From Oscillospiraceae bacterium (lineage in GTDB: Bacteria > Bacillota > Clostridia > Oscillospirales > CAG-272), in NCBI GenBank assembly GCA_015065105.1, contig SVQZ01000013.1, positions 1 through 63,350 on the forward strand: 63,350 nt of DNA, written 5' to 3'. Below the pieces are notes generated by a model that saw only the letters and a list, made by a program, of their open reading frames with translations, was not told where the DNA came from and made no database searches. This document shows, one piece after another, positions 16,901 through 24,980 of the stretch; positions within the stretch are counted from its first letter, which is position 1, and each line of letters opens with the position of its first letter. Made by a program: the position numbers and the translations under genes.

Positions 16901-17533
16901 TTATTCTGATATCATACCTTTTAAGGAAGGGATATCCTTGGTTATAAATTCGATACAAGTAAACATTGTATCATCTGTAGGAACAGAGTTGTCGGCAAGC
17001 AACATATCAGATTCGAATCCAAAGCAAATGCCGGTTTCTTCATCTACATAGTAGGAATAACTTACGTTATGAGAATCCCCTCCTAATTTAATACCGAAAA
17101 CTTTGCAATTTCTTCCTAATAATTCTTGCTCTCCCCGGCTCTTCATTCCGGGAATATATTGTTTTTTTGATTGTTCTGCGTATTCTTTGATTTCTTCGGT
17201 TGCTTTCTCTATATAGCTCTCGTCAACGCTTATATCCTCCGTGGCCACAAAAGCTCCGTCACTGTCTTTTTTGTATTCGGTATAACTTTCACTGCTTTTA
17301 ATAAACAAAAGCTCTTCTTTACCCGATTTAAAATAAACGTTTTCTTCACTGTCAACAGTTTTAATAACAGTTTTAATGACACCCTCTTTGTTTTTAACTT
17401 GATACGTAATGCTATAGCTTTCGGGGAATTCAACCGAGTCGTTTATATCATCGGCAGAAGGTAACTCACAGCTTGACAAAGAAAACAAAGCCAATACAGT
17501 AAATATAAGTATCCATATCTTTTTCAAAAACAT
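16901..17533 (-). CDS. hypothetical lipoprotein
   Basis: A 210-residue predicted lipoprotein. The signal peptide MFLKKIWILIFTVLALFSLSSC ends at Cys22. The mature part reads like a beta-rich outer domain with ESYSITYQVKNKEGVIKTVI and SYYVDEETGICFGFES, reminiscent of lipoproteins that carry a residual-ligand or MucB-like fold, but I cannot assign a family. The start is the ATG at 17533, one base after the upstream gene ends; a longer frame to 17641 lies inside that gene. It could be an extracytoplasmic arm of the adjacent sensor system. Confidence 0.82.
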   Translation of the reverse strand: MFLKKIWILIFTVLALFSLSSCELPSADDINDSVEFPESYSITYQVKNKEGVIKTVIKTVDSEENVYFKSGKEELLFIKSSESYTEYKKDSDGAFVATEDISVDESYIEKATEEIKEYAEQSKKQYIPGMKSRGEQELLGRNCKVFGIKLGGDSHNVSYSYYVDEETGICFGFESDMLLADNSVPTDDTMFTCIEFITKDIPSLKGMISE

Positions 17534-17534
17534 T

Positions 17535-17900
17535 TTATTCCCCCAACACCTTTTCACTAAGCTCGAGTATCTTTTTTGCGTACTTCTTTTTTCTATAGTT
17601 GAGAATTGATTTATATATAGGATAATTGATAATAGCTGCAAGCATTCCTATTATACCGATTATAATACCGGGAAGCATTGTATTCGATATACCGAGTGTT
17701 GTACCGATATCTGTCATAACGAGGCTCATTCCGCTTCCCATAATTATTGCCGCGACCGTTCCGAAAACATATCCGAATAGGATAGCCGGTTTTCTTACCT
17801 TTAAATCCAAAGCCTTGAGTTCTTCCAAACGGCTGTATTTTTTATCCGTGTATTCTGTTCTGATCTTCTGAACGATAAAATCCTGATCCATTCTGTTCAT
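17535..17900 (-). CDS. small membrane protein, paralogue 2 of a local family
   Basis: A 121-residue membrane protein related to those at 13481 and 17995. It starts with a charged segment (QDFIVQKIRTEYTDKKYSRL), has two hydrophobic helices (about 38-60 and 70-93) with IIMGSGMSLVMTDIGTTLGI, and ends in basic ILELSEKVLGE. The shared core GMSLVM/GMSIVM and the final ILELS/ILELV support common ancestry. It has its own promoter with the shared 16-bp motif and starts the paralogue 2-lipoprotein-helical protein transcript. Confidence 0.8.
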   Translation of the reverse strand: MNRMDQDFIVQKIRTEYTDKKYSRLEELKALDLKVRKPAILFGYVFGTVAAIIMGSGMSLVMTDIGTTLGISNTMLPGIIIGIIGMLAAIINYPIYKSILNYRKKKYAKKILELSEKVLGE

Positions 17901-17931
17901 TTTCTTACCTCTTTCTTTATTTTACGTGTAA

Positions 17932-17985
17932 ATTATATTGCTTGGTTGTTTTAGAAAGTTTTTTGGAATATTTAAGTTTTGTTAA
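17932..17985 (-). promoter_or_regulatory. promoter with shared 16-bp motif (site B)
   Basis: On the minus strand TTAACAAAACTTAAAT (17970-17985) lies 32 bp upstream of TATAAT (17932-17937). It precedes paralogue 2. Confidence 0.55.
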
Positions 17986-17994
17986 TTTAAACAA

Positions 17995-18372
17995 TTATTC
18001 ACCGGATATATGGGATACAAGCTCGAGTATCCTCGGAGTATATCTTTCCTTGGTACTACGAAATATCAGACGGTATATCGGATATGCAAAAATTATTCCG
18101 AGCATTCCGACAATACTAAACAAACTACCTACGAGCACCCAAAGCATTCCGTCTCCTATAAGCTGAAAACAAAAGCATATACCCAGGCCGAACATCAAAA
18201 ATCCCATAACTCCCAAGCAAAGAGACTCTGCTATACCTGAAAAACGAACGCTTCTGTCAAGACGCATCAGTTCATCCATCTTGCTCTCGGGAAGATACTT
18301 TTTTCTGATCTCCATAATTTCATTGTTTTCCTTAGCCGAGTATCTGTAACTGAAGTTTGTAGTCTGATCCAT
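17995..18372 (-). CDS. small membrane protein, paralogue 3 of a local family
   Basis: A 125-residue relative of the two proteins above. Residues 7-26 (FSYRYSAKENNEIMEIRKKY) match FEYSYSAKEQQEIKKLREKY of paralogue 1 almost position for position. Two or three hydrophobic helices (about 48-72, 75-105) and a basic end with RYTPRILELVSHISGE follow. It lies 18 bp after the 71-residue gene. The family appears to be a two-to-three-helix membrane module with an N-terminal YSAKE motif and unknown function. Confidence 0.8.
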   Translation of the reverse strand: MDQTTNFSYRYSAKENNEIMEIRKKYLPESKMDELMRLDRSVRFSGIAESLCLGVMGFLMFGLGICFCFQLIGDGMLWVLVGSLFSIVGMLGIIFAYPIYRLIFRSTKERYTPRILELVSHISGE

Positions 18373-18390
18373 TACCGACCTCTTATCAAT

Positions 18391-18606
18391 TTATTTGTCT
18401 CCCGACAATCTTTTCTTTGCATCCTCAACGCTTTCGCCCTCTTTAGCAAAAAGCTTTTCAATACATTTATCGCTTACCTTGTTAAAGCCCTCGACAGCAC
18501 CGTTCTCGATCTTTTTGTAACCGTTAACAACACCGTTCTCAATTTTCTTGTAGCCTTCAACCACTTTTTCTGCTATATTTTCGTTCTTATCTGTTAATTT
18601 AGACAT
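18391..18606 (-). CDS. small repeat protein with GYKKIENG units
   Basis: A 71-residue soluble, charged protein with an internal 11-residue repeat: GYKKIENGVVN, GYKKIENGAVE, then a weaker GFNKVSDKCIE. An 11-residue period suggests a right-handed coiled coil or amphipathic helix able to lie on a membrane. Similar proteins are sometimes called CsbD/YtxH-like or simply hypothetical; I do not assign a family. The ATG at 18606 is preferred to 18630 because of the AAGGAGATAAGAAA site. It heads the transcript with paralogue 3. Confidence 0.75.
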   Translation of the reverse strand: MSKLTDKNENIAEKVVEGYKKIENGVVNGYKKIENGAVEGFNKVSDKCIEKLFAKEGESVEDAKKRLSGDK

Positions 18607-18638
18607 TTTCTTATCTCCTTTTCTCATCATGCCACTAT

Positions 18639-18690
18639 TTTATACCTCTCATGTTTTCAAGATTTTTTTGTAATGTTTAAGTTTTGTTAA
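18639..18690 (-). promoter_or_regulatory. promoter with shared 16-bp motif (site C)
   Basis: On the minus strand TTAACAAAACTTAAAC (18675-18690) lies 30 bp upstream of a TATAAA (18639-18644). It precedes the 71-residue gene and is nearly identical to sites A and B. Confidence 0.55.
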
Positions 18691-18793
18691 TCTGAAAAAT
18701 AAAAAACGTGGTACTTTTGCGACGAAAAGTATTTCGCAAATGTCCACTTTGTTTTTAAACCTACGGTCAGTTTGATGACTTTGTAATCAAACA
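18691..18793. other. non-coding stretch between divergent-function operons
   Basis: This is part of the 306-bp gap 18607-18912. Apart from a short inverted repeat TACTTTT/AAAAGTA (18712-18731), nothing here is explained by a gene, promoter or the repeat family. Confidence 0.3.
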
Positions 18794-18823
18794 AAAAAGG
18801 CTTTCCAAACGGAAAGCCTTTTT
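18794..18823 (-). terminator. intrinsic terminator of the hydrogenase operon
   Basis: Thirteen-bp arms AAAAAGGCTTTCC and GGAAAGCCTTTTT with a 4-nt loop lie 90 bp beyond the hydrogenase stop. A dispersed repeat copy lies between. Confidence 0.85.
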
Positions 18824-18824
18824 A

Positions 18825-18912
18825 AATTTATAGGAATTTACTCTGCCTCGTGCAATATAACAAAGAAATACTTGCATAGTTCAAGGCGAGCTTGGGTGCG
18901 GCAACTTGCCGC
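18825..18912 (-). repeat. dispersed intergenic repeat, copy R3
   Basis: The copy begins GCGGCAAGTTGCCGCACCC exactly at the base after the hydrogenase TAA stop and ends with an AATTCCTATAAATT box before the terminator. Confidence 0.75.
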
Positions 18913-20655
18913 TTAAAGTCCTCTCTTAACGTAATGAGTATGGAGAATCTCGTGAGCCTTATGGCTGTTGGGCTTCTCAAAGAACTCATCGTAAAGAGCC
19001 TTAACTGCGCTGTTTTCGTGGGACTTACGGAGATCCATCTCGGAGTCTGCCTTATAGAGAACGGATGCACGGAGCTCGCGGAGGTTAACGTTGTTACGAA
19101 CAACTGCGGGCTGAGTAGGCTGACCGCCGCCGTTTACACAGCCGCCGGGACAAGCCATGATCTCGATGAAATCAACCTTGATCTCTCCTGCTTCAACAGC
19201 ACGGAGAAGCTTCTTTGCATTAGCTGTACCGCTGGCAACTGCAACTCTAACGGTTACGTCACCGAGCTTGTACTCTGCACGCTTGATGCCTTCGATACCG
19301 CGAACATCGTTGAACTCGAGCTTTTCAAGGGGCTTACCGAGAACAACCTCTGCAGCGGTACGAAGAGCTGCTTCCATAACACCGCCGGTAGCACCGAATA
19401 TTGCGCCTGCACCGGAACCGAGCTGGAAGGGTTCGTCAAATGCTTCATCATCAAGGGCTCTGAAGTCGATACCTGCGGTCTCGATCATTCTTGCAAGCTC
19501 ACGGGTTGTAATAGCAACGTCAACGTCGAAGATGCCTTCGCCTGCAGCAGACTGTCCGTCTCTGCCAACCTCAAACTTCTTAGCTGTACAAGGAATTACA
19601 GATACGAAGAAGATATCCTTGGGGTCAAGACCGTGCTTCTGAGCATAGAAGGTCTTGTAGAGTGCACCGAACATCTGCTGAGGAGACTTGCAGGAAGAGA
19701 GATTATCGGTGAACTGAGGGAAGTAATGCTCACAGTACTTGATCCAACCGGGTGAGCAGGATGTGATAAGGGGAAGCTTACCGCCGTTCTGGAATCTGTC
19801 GAGGAATTCATAAGCCTCTTCCATAATGGTGAGGTCAGCTGTAAGGTTCATATTATAAACACCGTCAAAGCCGAGACGCTTCATAGCTGCAACCATCTGA
19901 CCCTCTGTGTCTGTACCGGGCTCGTAGCCGAAGCACTCACCGATGGTAGCACGAACGGAGGGAGCTGCACAGATTGCAACGTGCTTTGTGGGATCTGCGA
20001 TCGCATCAAATACCTTTGTTGTATCGTCTCTTTCATAAAGAGCACCAACGGGACAAGCAACGATACACTGACCGCAATTTACGCAGGAGGTCTCAGCAAG
20101 CTTAACCTCGAAGGGAGAAGCGATGTGAGTATCAAAGCCTCTGTCGTTTGCACCGATAACACCGATACCCTGCATTTCCTTACAAGCAGCTACACAGCGG
20201 CGGCAAAGAATACATTTGTTGTTATCACGGATAATAGCAACGGAGGAATCATCGATATCGTAGTGATTGGATTCGCCTTCAAAGTAGTCTTCATCAACAC
20301 CGTACTCGTTGCAGAGCTTCTGGAGCTCACAAGAAGTAGAACGGATACAGGTAAGACACTTCTTTTCATGGTTGGAAAGAACAAGCTGGAGGTTGGTCTT
20401 TCTTGCTTTACGGATAGCGGGTGTGTTGGTAAGAACCTCCATACCCTCGTTTACGGGATATACACAAGCGGCAACGGGACCTCTTGCGCCCTTTACCTCA
20501 ACGAGACAAAGACGGCAAGCGCCGATCTCGTTGATATCCTTCATATAGCAAAGGGTAGGTATATCTATTTTAGCAGCACGGCATGCTTCAAGCACGGTGC
20601 TGTTGGCAGGAACAGCATAGTCTCTGCCGTTAATTTTAATGTTTACGGTTTCCAT
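18913..20655 (-). CDS. hydA: [FeFe] hydrogenase catalytic subunit
   Basis: Catalytic subunit of an NADH-linked, probably electron-bifurcating [FeFe] hydrogenase. The 580 residues contain an N-terminal [2Fe-2S] domain (C36, C47, C50, C64), a His/Cys cluster segment (NHEKKCLTCIRSTSC), two [4Fe-4S] motifs (CILCRRCVAAC at 148-158, CVNCGQCIVAC at 191-201), and the H-cluster motifs TSCSPGW (298-304), PCTAKKFE (355-362) and ACPGGCVNGGGQP (501-513), all intact. A short small-subunit tail ends the protein. NuoF-, NuoE- and ferredoxin-like subunits lie upstream in the same operon. hydEFG maturases are not in the window. Confidence 0.96.
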   Translation of the reverse strand: METVNIKINGRDYAVPANSTVLEACRAAKIDIPTLCYMKDINEIGACRLCLVEVKGARGPVAACVYPVNEGMEVLTNTPAIRKARKTNLQLVLSNHEKKCLTCIRSTSCELQKLCNEYGVDEDYFEGESNHYDIDDSSVAIIRDNNKCILCRRCVAACKEMQGIGVIGANDRGFDTHIASPFEVKLAETSCVNCGQCIVACPVGALYERDDTTKVFDAIADPTKHVAICAAPSVRATIGECFGYEPGTDTEGQMVAAMKRLGFDGVYNMNLTADLTIMEEAYEFLDRFQNGGKLPLITSCSPGWIKYCEHYFPQFTDNLSSCKSPQQMFGALYKTFYAQKHGLDPKDIFFVSVIPCTAKKFEVGRDGQSAAGEGIFDVDVAITTRELARMIETAGIDFRALDDEAFDEPFQLGSGAGAIFGATGGVMEAALRTAAEVVLGKPLEKLEFNDVRGIEGIKRAEYKLGDVTVRVAVASGTANAKKLLRAVEAGEIKVDFIEIMACPGGCVNGGGQPTQPAVVRNNVNLRELRASVLYKADSEMDLRKSHENSAVKALYDEFFEKPNSHKAHEILHTHYVKRGL

Positions 20656-20670
20656 TATTATGCTCCTTCC

Positions 20671-22464
20671 TTACTGTTTAACGATTGCGTTGAACTTACA
20701 CTTTTCAATACAAGCTCCGCACTTGATACACTTAGCGGTATCGATAACATGAGGAGTCTTAACTGCACCGGAGATAGCGCCAACGGGACATACTCTTGCA
20801 CAAGCGGTACAGCCCTTACACTTATCCTCGATAATAACGTAGGAGAGAAGGTTCTTACATACGCCTGCAGGACACTTCTTCTCAACAACGTGTGCTTCGT
20901 ATTCGTGTCTGAAGTACTTAAGTGTGGAAAGAACGGGGTTGGGAGCTGTCTGACCGAGACCGCAGAGAGATGCGGACTTGATGTAGTAGCAGAGCTCCTC
21001 GAGCTTGTCTATATCTTCGAGTGTGCCGTTACCTGCGATGATCTTATCGAGGATCTCAAGAAGTCTTCTGGTGCCGACACGGCAGGGTGTACACTTACCG
21101 CAGGATTCGTCAACGGTAAAGTCGAGGAAGAAGCGGGCGATGTCAACCATACAGGTATCCTCGTCCATTACGATAAGACCGCCGGAGCCCATCATGGAGC
21201 CGATAGCGATAAGGGAATCGTAATCGATGGGAGTATCGAAGAGGGATGCAGGGATACAACCGCCGGAAGGTCCGCCTGTCTGAGCAGCCTTGAACTTCTT
21301 GCCGTTGGGAATACCGCCGCCGATCTCTTCAACAACTTCGCGGAGGGTAGTACCCATAGGAATTTCAACAAGACCTGTGTTTGTGATCTTACCGCCGAGA
21401 GCAAATACCTTTGTACCCTTGGACTTTTCTGTACCCATGGAAGCGAACCACTCTGCACCGTTTAAGATGATCTGAGTAATGTTAGCGTAGGTTTCAACGT
21501 TATTGATAATGGTAGGCTTGCCGAAGAGACCCTTAACCGCAGGGAAAGGAGGACGGGGTCTGGGCTCGCCTCGGTTACCCTCGATAGAGGTGAGAAGCGC
21601 CGTCTCTTCACCGCATACGAACGCACCTGCACCGAAACGGAGCTGGATATCGAAATCAAAGCCTGTATCGAAAATGTTCTTGCCGAGGAGTCCGTATTCT
21701 CTTGCCTGCTTGATTGCAACCTCAAGACGGTGAATAGCGATAGGATACTCTGCACGAACATAGATGTAACCTTCATCAGCACCGATAGCATAGCCTGCGA
21801 TAGCCATTGCTTCGAGAACTGCATGGGGGTCACCTTCAAGGATGGAACGGTCCATGAATGCACCGGGGTCACCCTCGTCGGCATTACATACTACATACTT
21901 CTTACCCTTGGGCTGTGCCTGAGCGAACATCCACTTTCTTCCTGTGGGGAATCCGCCGCCGCCGCGTCCGCGAAGACCTGAATCAAGAACTGTCTTGATA
22001 ACGTCATCGGGAGTCATTTCGGTAAGAACCTTACCGAGAGCCTGATAACCATCCATAGCTATGTACTCATCGATGATCTCAGGATTGATAAGACCGCAGT
22101 TACGAAGAGCAACTCTCTTCTGCTTCTTATAGAAGGTAGTTTCAGCAAGGCTTGTAACCTTCTCTTCAATAGCATCGTGATGCTCAGCATAGATAAGACG
22201 TTCTACGGGACGACCCTTGAGAAGATGCTCCTCAACGATCTCTGCAACATCCGACTCCTGAACCATGGAATAGAACGTTCCTTCGGGATATACGATCATG
22301 ATAGGACCAACAGCACAAAGACCGAAGCATCCGGTAACAACTATCTTAACCTCATCCTCGAGACCCTTTGCCTTGAGTTCAGCCTCAAGTGCAGCCTGGA
22401 TCTTACCGGAGCCGGAGGATGTACAGCCTGTACCGCCGCAAATTAATACATGTGAACGAATCAT
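20671..22464 (-). CDS. hydB: NuoF-like NADH/FMN subunit of the hydrogenase
   Basis: A 597-residue flavoprotein that oxidises NADH for the hydrogenase complex. It has an N-terminal thioredoxin-like [2Fe-2S] domain (CGGTGCTSSG, then CFGLCAVGP), the NADH/FMN-binding LRGRGGGGFPTGRKW, a [4Fe-4S] site ESCGKCTPCRVGTRRL, and two C-terminal ferredoxin motifs CKGCTACARVCPVGAI and CIKCGACIEKCKF. This architecture equals HydB/HndC of bifurcating hydrogenases. It is 15 bp upstream of the catalytic subunit gene. Confidence 0.95.
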   Translation of the reverse strand: MIRSHVLICGGTGCTSSGSGKIQAALEAELKAKGLEDEVKIVVTGCFGLCAVGPIMIVYPEGTFYSMVQESDVAEIVEEHLLKGRPVERLIYAEHHDAIEEKVTSLAETTFYKKQKRVALRNCGLINPEIIDEYIAMDGYQALGKVLTEMTPDDVIKTVLDSGLRGRGGGGFPTGRKWMFAQAQPKGKKYVVCNADEGDPGAFMDRSILEGDPHAVLEAMAIAGYAIGADEGYIYVRAEYPIAIHRLEVAIKQAREYGLLGKNIFDTGFDFDIQLRFGAGAFVCGEETALLTSIEGNRGEPRPRPPFPAVKGLFGKPTIINNVETYANITQIILNGAEWFASMGTEKSKGTKVFALGGKITNTGLVEIPMGTTLREVVEEIGGGIPNGKKFKAAQTGGPSGGCIPASLFDTPIDYDSLIAIGSMMGSGGLIVMDEDTCMVDIARFFLDFTVDESCGKCTPCRVGTRRLLEILDKIIAGNGTLEDIDKLEELCYYIKSASLCGLGQTAPNPVLSTLKYFRHEYEAHVVEKKCPAGVCKNLLSYVIIEDKCKGCTACARVCPVGAISGAVKTPHVIDTAKCIKCGACIEKCKFNAIVKQ

Positions 22465-22483
22465 TTGTTACTTCCTCCTTAAA

Positions 22484-22846
22484 TTAGTTATTCATTGTAT
22501 ATTCGGTAACGATATTGCCCTTCTGGATATGCTCAGCGAAAACGCGCTTAGCCTTATCGGGGGTCATCTTAACATATGTTACCTTTTCCTTACCAGCCTC
22601 GAAAACCTCAACAACGGGCTCGTACTGGCAGATACCGATACAACCGGTCTGTGTAACGGTGATAGCGTCGGAAAGACCTGCGTTTGCAACTTCCTCAACG
22701 AACTGTGCGAGAACGGGACGTGCGCCTGCAGCGATACCGCAGGTAGCCATACCAACAACGATACGTGTACCGTTTTCGCTGTCTCTTATTGCTACTTTAT
22801 TCTTCATTTTATCTCTGATAGCAGCGAGTTCAGCTAATGATTTCAT
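22484..22846 (-). CDS. HndB-like (2Fe-2S) ferredoxin subunit
   Basis: A 120-residue thioredoxin-fold [2Fe-2S] protein like HndB of NADP-reducing hydrogenases. Candidate cluster ligands are Cys in MATCGIAAGARPV and TQTGCIGICQYEPVV. It lies between the HATPase gene (1-bp overlap) and the NuoF-like gene. It probably relays electrons or stabilises the complex. Confidence 0.88.
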   Translation of the reverse strand: MKSLAELAAIRDKMKNKVAIRDSENGTRIVVGMATCGIAAGARPVLAQFVEEVANAGLSDAITVTQTGCIGICQYEPVVEVFEAGKEKVTYVKMTPDKAKRVFAEHIQKGNIVTEYTMNN

Positions 22847-23391
22847 TAGTTTATTCCTCCAAAATTTTTATATTGTTCTGTAAGATATTCTCTGATCCAT
22901 TCAAGCACCTCGGGCATTCCAAGCGAAACGTCGCCTAAAACCTCACGTAATTGCAGGGTCGAAAGTGTAACCTCTGCGCCCGGCTTTTGGTGGATATATT
23001 CAAAATCGATATCAGGCGCACCCATTATAAGGGTAACGAGAGTCGAGGTCATATCTCCTATCGGAGTAAAGTCGATACTCTTTGTATCAAAGGTTGCGGT
23101 AACAGTTGTTCCCACACCTACCTCGGATTCGATATTGATCGCTCCCCCTGTCTGCTCCGCCGCCAGCTTCAGAAGCGGTACGCCCAGACCTACCTTTCTG
23201 GTAGTACGGGTGGTATAGAAGGGATCTATAACGCTTTTTACAACCTCGGGAGTCATTCCGCATCCGTTATCCTTGATGGTTAGGGTAAGTATTCCCTTTT
23301 CATCTTCAATAAGCGATACCAAAATGTTTTTTGCTCCTGCGCTGACCGAATTTTCGGTAACGTCAAGAATATTAAGGGATAACTCCTTCAT
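22846..23391 (-). CDS. HATPase-domain protein within the hydrogenase operon
   Basis: A 181-residue protein with a GHKL ATP-binding domain and no visible HisKA, membrane or receiver domain. The N-box NSVSAGAKNI, the DNGCGMTPE loop, the GLGVPLLKLAAEQTGG lid and VGVGTTVTATF are all present. Similar genes accompany NuoE/HydA genes in many Clostridia, where their role is unknown. It lies between nuoE-like and hndB-like genes, which makes a regulatory or phospho-relay function likely. It may pair with the smaller HATPase at 26263. Confidence 0.85.
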   Translation of the reverse strand: MKELSLNILDVTENSVSAGAKNILVSLIEDEKGILTLTIKDNGCGMTPEVVKSVIDPFYTTRTTRKVGLGVPLLKLAAEQTGGAINIESEVGVGTTVTATFDTKSIDFTPIGDMTSTLVTLIMGAPDIDFEYIHQKPGAEVTLSTLQLREVLGDVSLGMPEVLEWIREYLTEQYKNFGGIN

Positions 23392-23400
23392 GGTTGAATA

Positions 23401-23898
23401 TTACATGTACTTTGCGAGGATATCGTCAACATCCTCTTTCTTGAGTCTGCCATATACCTCGTTGTTTACGGTCAATACAGGTGCAAGACCGCAAGCACCG
23501 ATACAACGGGTAGCCTCAAGAGAGTATTTGCCGTCGGGAGATGTATCACCCGCTGCAAGACCTCCGAGCTTCATGGAAATTCTGTCGATGATGTCACCTG
23601 CACCCTTAACGTAACACGCTGTTCCGAGGCAAACTGCAATAGCAACCTCGCCCTTGGGGTTAAGTGAGAACTGAGAATAGAAGGAAGCAACGCCATATAC
23701 CTCTTCAAGCGAAACGTCCATTCTCTGTGCAATGATCTTCTGAACTTCTACGGGAAGATAACCGTAGATCTCCTGAGCCTGCTGAAGAACAGGCATCATT
23801 GCGCCTTCCGTGTCACGGTACTTGTCAATAACAGCGATAAGCTGTTCTTCCTGAGCCTTAGTACCGCGAAACATGACCGTAGTCAGTTTCTTTTTCAT
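23401..23898 (-). CDS. hydC: NuoE-like [2Fe-2S] subunit of the hydrogenase
   Basis: A 165-residue NuoE/HndA-type subunit. The four cluster cysteines are in CLGTACYVKGA and CIGACGLAP; the helical N-terminus contains the family motif GAMMPVLQQAQEIYGYLP. It carries the small [2Fe-2S] cluster next to the NuoF-like flavin. It sits 9 bp upstream of the HATPase gene with a clean RBS. Confidence 0.94.
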   Translation of the reverse strand: MKKKLTTVMFRGTKAQEEQLIAVIDKYRDTEGAMMPVLQQAQEIYGYLPVEVQKIIAQRMDVSLEEVYGVASFYSQFSLNPKGEVAIAVCLGTACYVKGAGDIIDRISMKLGGLAAGDTSPDGKYSLEATRCIGACGLAPVLTVNNEVYGRLKKEDVDDILAKYM

Positions 23899-23923
23899 GT
23901 TTTTCTACCTCCATAGATGGTTT

Positions 23924-24667
23924 TTATTTAATTTTAATATTGATAATATTAAATAACAAATTTTTACGGACGAGAGCGCTTGAATAAGGCTCATCGTCTA
24001 TCTCAAGTGAATGCTTTGCCTCGTTTATATCCCATAAATAATGGGCATCCGAGGAGCAAAGTATTCTTGCATCCTTTACGGCGGCATATTTTTCCCTGTA
24101 ACTTTCGGCATTTTCCTTATCGTTAAATTCAACGGTGGTAAAGCCGTATTCGAGGGGAATATCGCCCAAGGTCGCTATCATACCGTTTGAGGTGCGGTCG
24201 ATATGTGCCGGATAACACACTCCGCCGTAGCCGTGAACCAGAGCTATTGCGGTCTCAACATTATAATCGGTTGCGGAGATAAGTAATTTTTCCTCCTCGC
24301 CGAGTATATTGTCTGCTTCGTCCATATAATACTGATGTCCGAAGATATCCGGGCGGTTTTTTATATCCATTATATGACCCTTGACCTCCGCATCAAAGCT
24401 CATTGCCGTATCAAGATCCTCAAAAAGACAAACTAAATGAATATCCTCGGCTGTGGTGAGCTCCATCCCCGCTACGGGAATTATACCGTGCTGACGGCAA
24501 GCCTTGAAAAATGCAGGGCAGTTGCCGCAGGTATTATGGTCGGTCAGCGCCATTATGTTCAATCCGTTTATCACTCCCATTCCCGCAATGTTTGCGGGAG
24601 TCATATCGTCATCTCCGCAGGGGGAGAGACAGGAGTGAATATGCAGATCATAAAAGTATCTGTTCAT
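23924..24667 (-). CDS. PHP-domain metal-dependent hydrolase/phosphoesterase
   Basis: A 247-residue PHP-fold protein. Metal ligands are visible in DLHIHSCLSPCGDDDMTP (residues 7-24), MALTDHNTCGNCPAF and the later YPAHIDRTSNGM and CSSDAHYLWDI. PHP proteins hydrolyse phosphoesters. It overlaps the DRTGG-like gene by 20 bp and sits inside the hydrogenase operon, an association seen in several clostridial hydrogenase clusters whose purpose is unknown. Confidence 0.88.
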   Translation of the reverse strand: MNRYFYDLHIHSCLSPCGDDDMTPANIAGMGVINGLNIMALTDHNTCGNCPAFFKACRQHGIIPVAGMELTTAEDIHLVCLFEDLDTAMSFDAEVKGHIMDIKNRPDIFGHQYYMDEADNILGEEEKLLISATDYNVETAIALVHGYGGVCYPAHIDRTSNGMIATLGDIPLEYGFTTVEFNDKENAESYREKYAAVKDARILCSSDAHYLWDINEAKHSLEIDDEPYSSALVRKNLLFNIINIKIK

Positions 24668-24980
24668 TGCATACCTTATAGGCTGAAAGAGGTGTTCTTA
24701 AAAGGTTTATCCCCTGCGTTCTTGCCTTTGATATAACGTCGTCGCCTATCTCGGCATTTTCCGCTATAACAACACAGGCACAGTCTGTAAGAGAAGCCAC
24801 GGCAATAACGTTAACGTTTGTCATGATGGTTACCCACATATCGCCGCTCTCGGCCTTTCCCATCACCCAGCTGAGAAGATCCCCGGTATAACCTCCCTCA
24901 ATACTGCGCTCGCCGTCTTCAAGATTAAGAACCTCAAGATCAAGCTTTTTTATGAGTTCATTTACCGTCATTTTCTTCAC
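24648..24980 (-). CDS. DRTGG-like domain protein, copy 1
   Basis: A 110-residue single-domain protein of the DRTGG/serine-kinase N-domain type. It has LIKKLDLEVLNLEDGERSIE, then GGYTGDLLSWVMG (matching the DRTGG position), and TNVNVIAVASLTDCACVVIA. It probably binds a ligand or partner. A second copy is at 26695, on the other side of the sensory hydrogenase gene. It overlaps both neighbours (23 bp and 20 bp), so co-translation is tight. Confidence 0.78.
   Translation of the reverse strand: MKKMTVNELIKKLDLEVLNLEDGERSIEGGYTGDLLSWVMGKAESGDMWVTIMTNVNVIAVASLTDCACVVIAENAEIGDDVISKARTQGINLLRTPLSAYKVCNEQILL

Noticed and set aside
19981-21465. Long plus-strand open frame (494 codons) across hydA and hydB
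   Set aside because: It is antisense to two clearly conserved hydrogenase genes, has no RBS or domain motif, and reflects codon bias of the minus strand.
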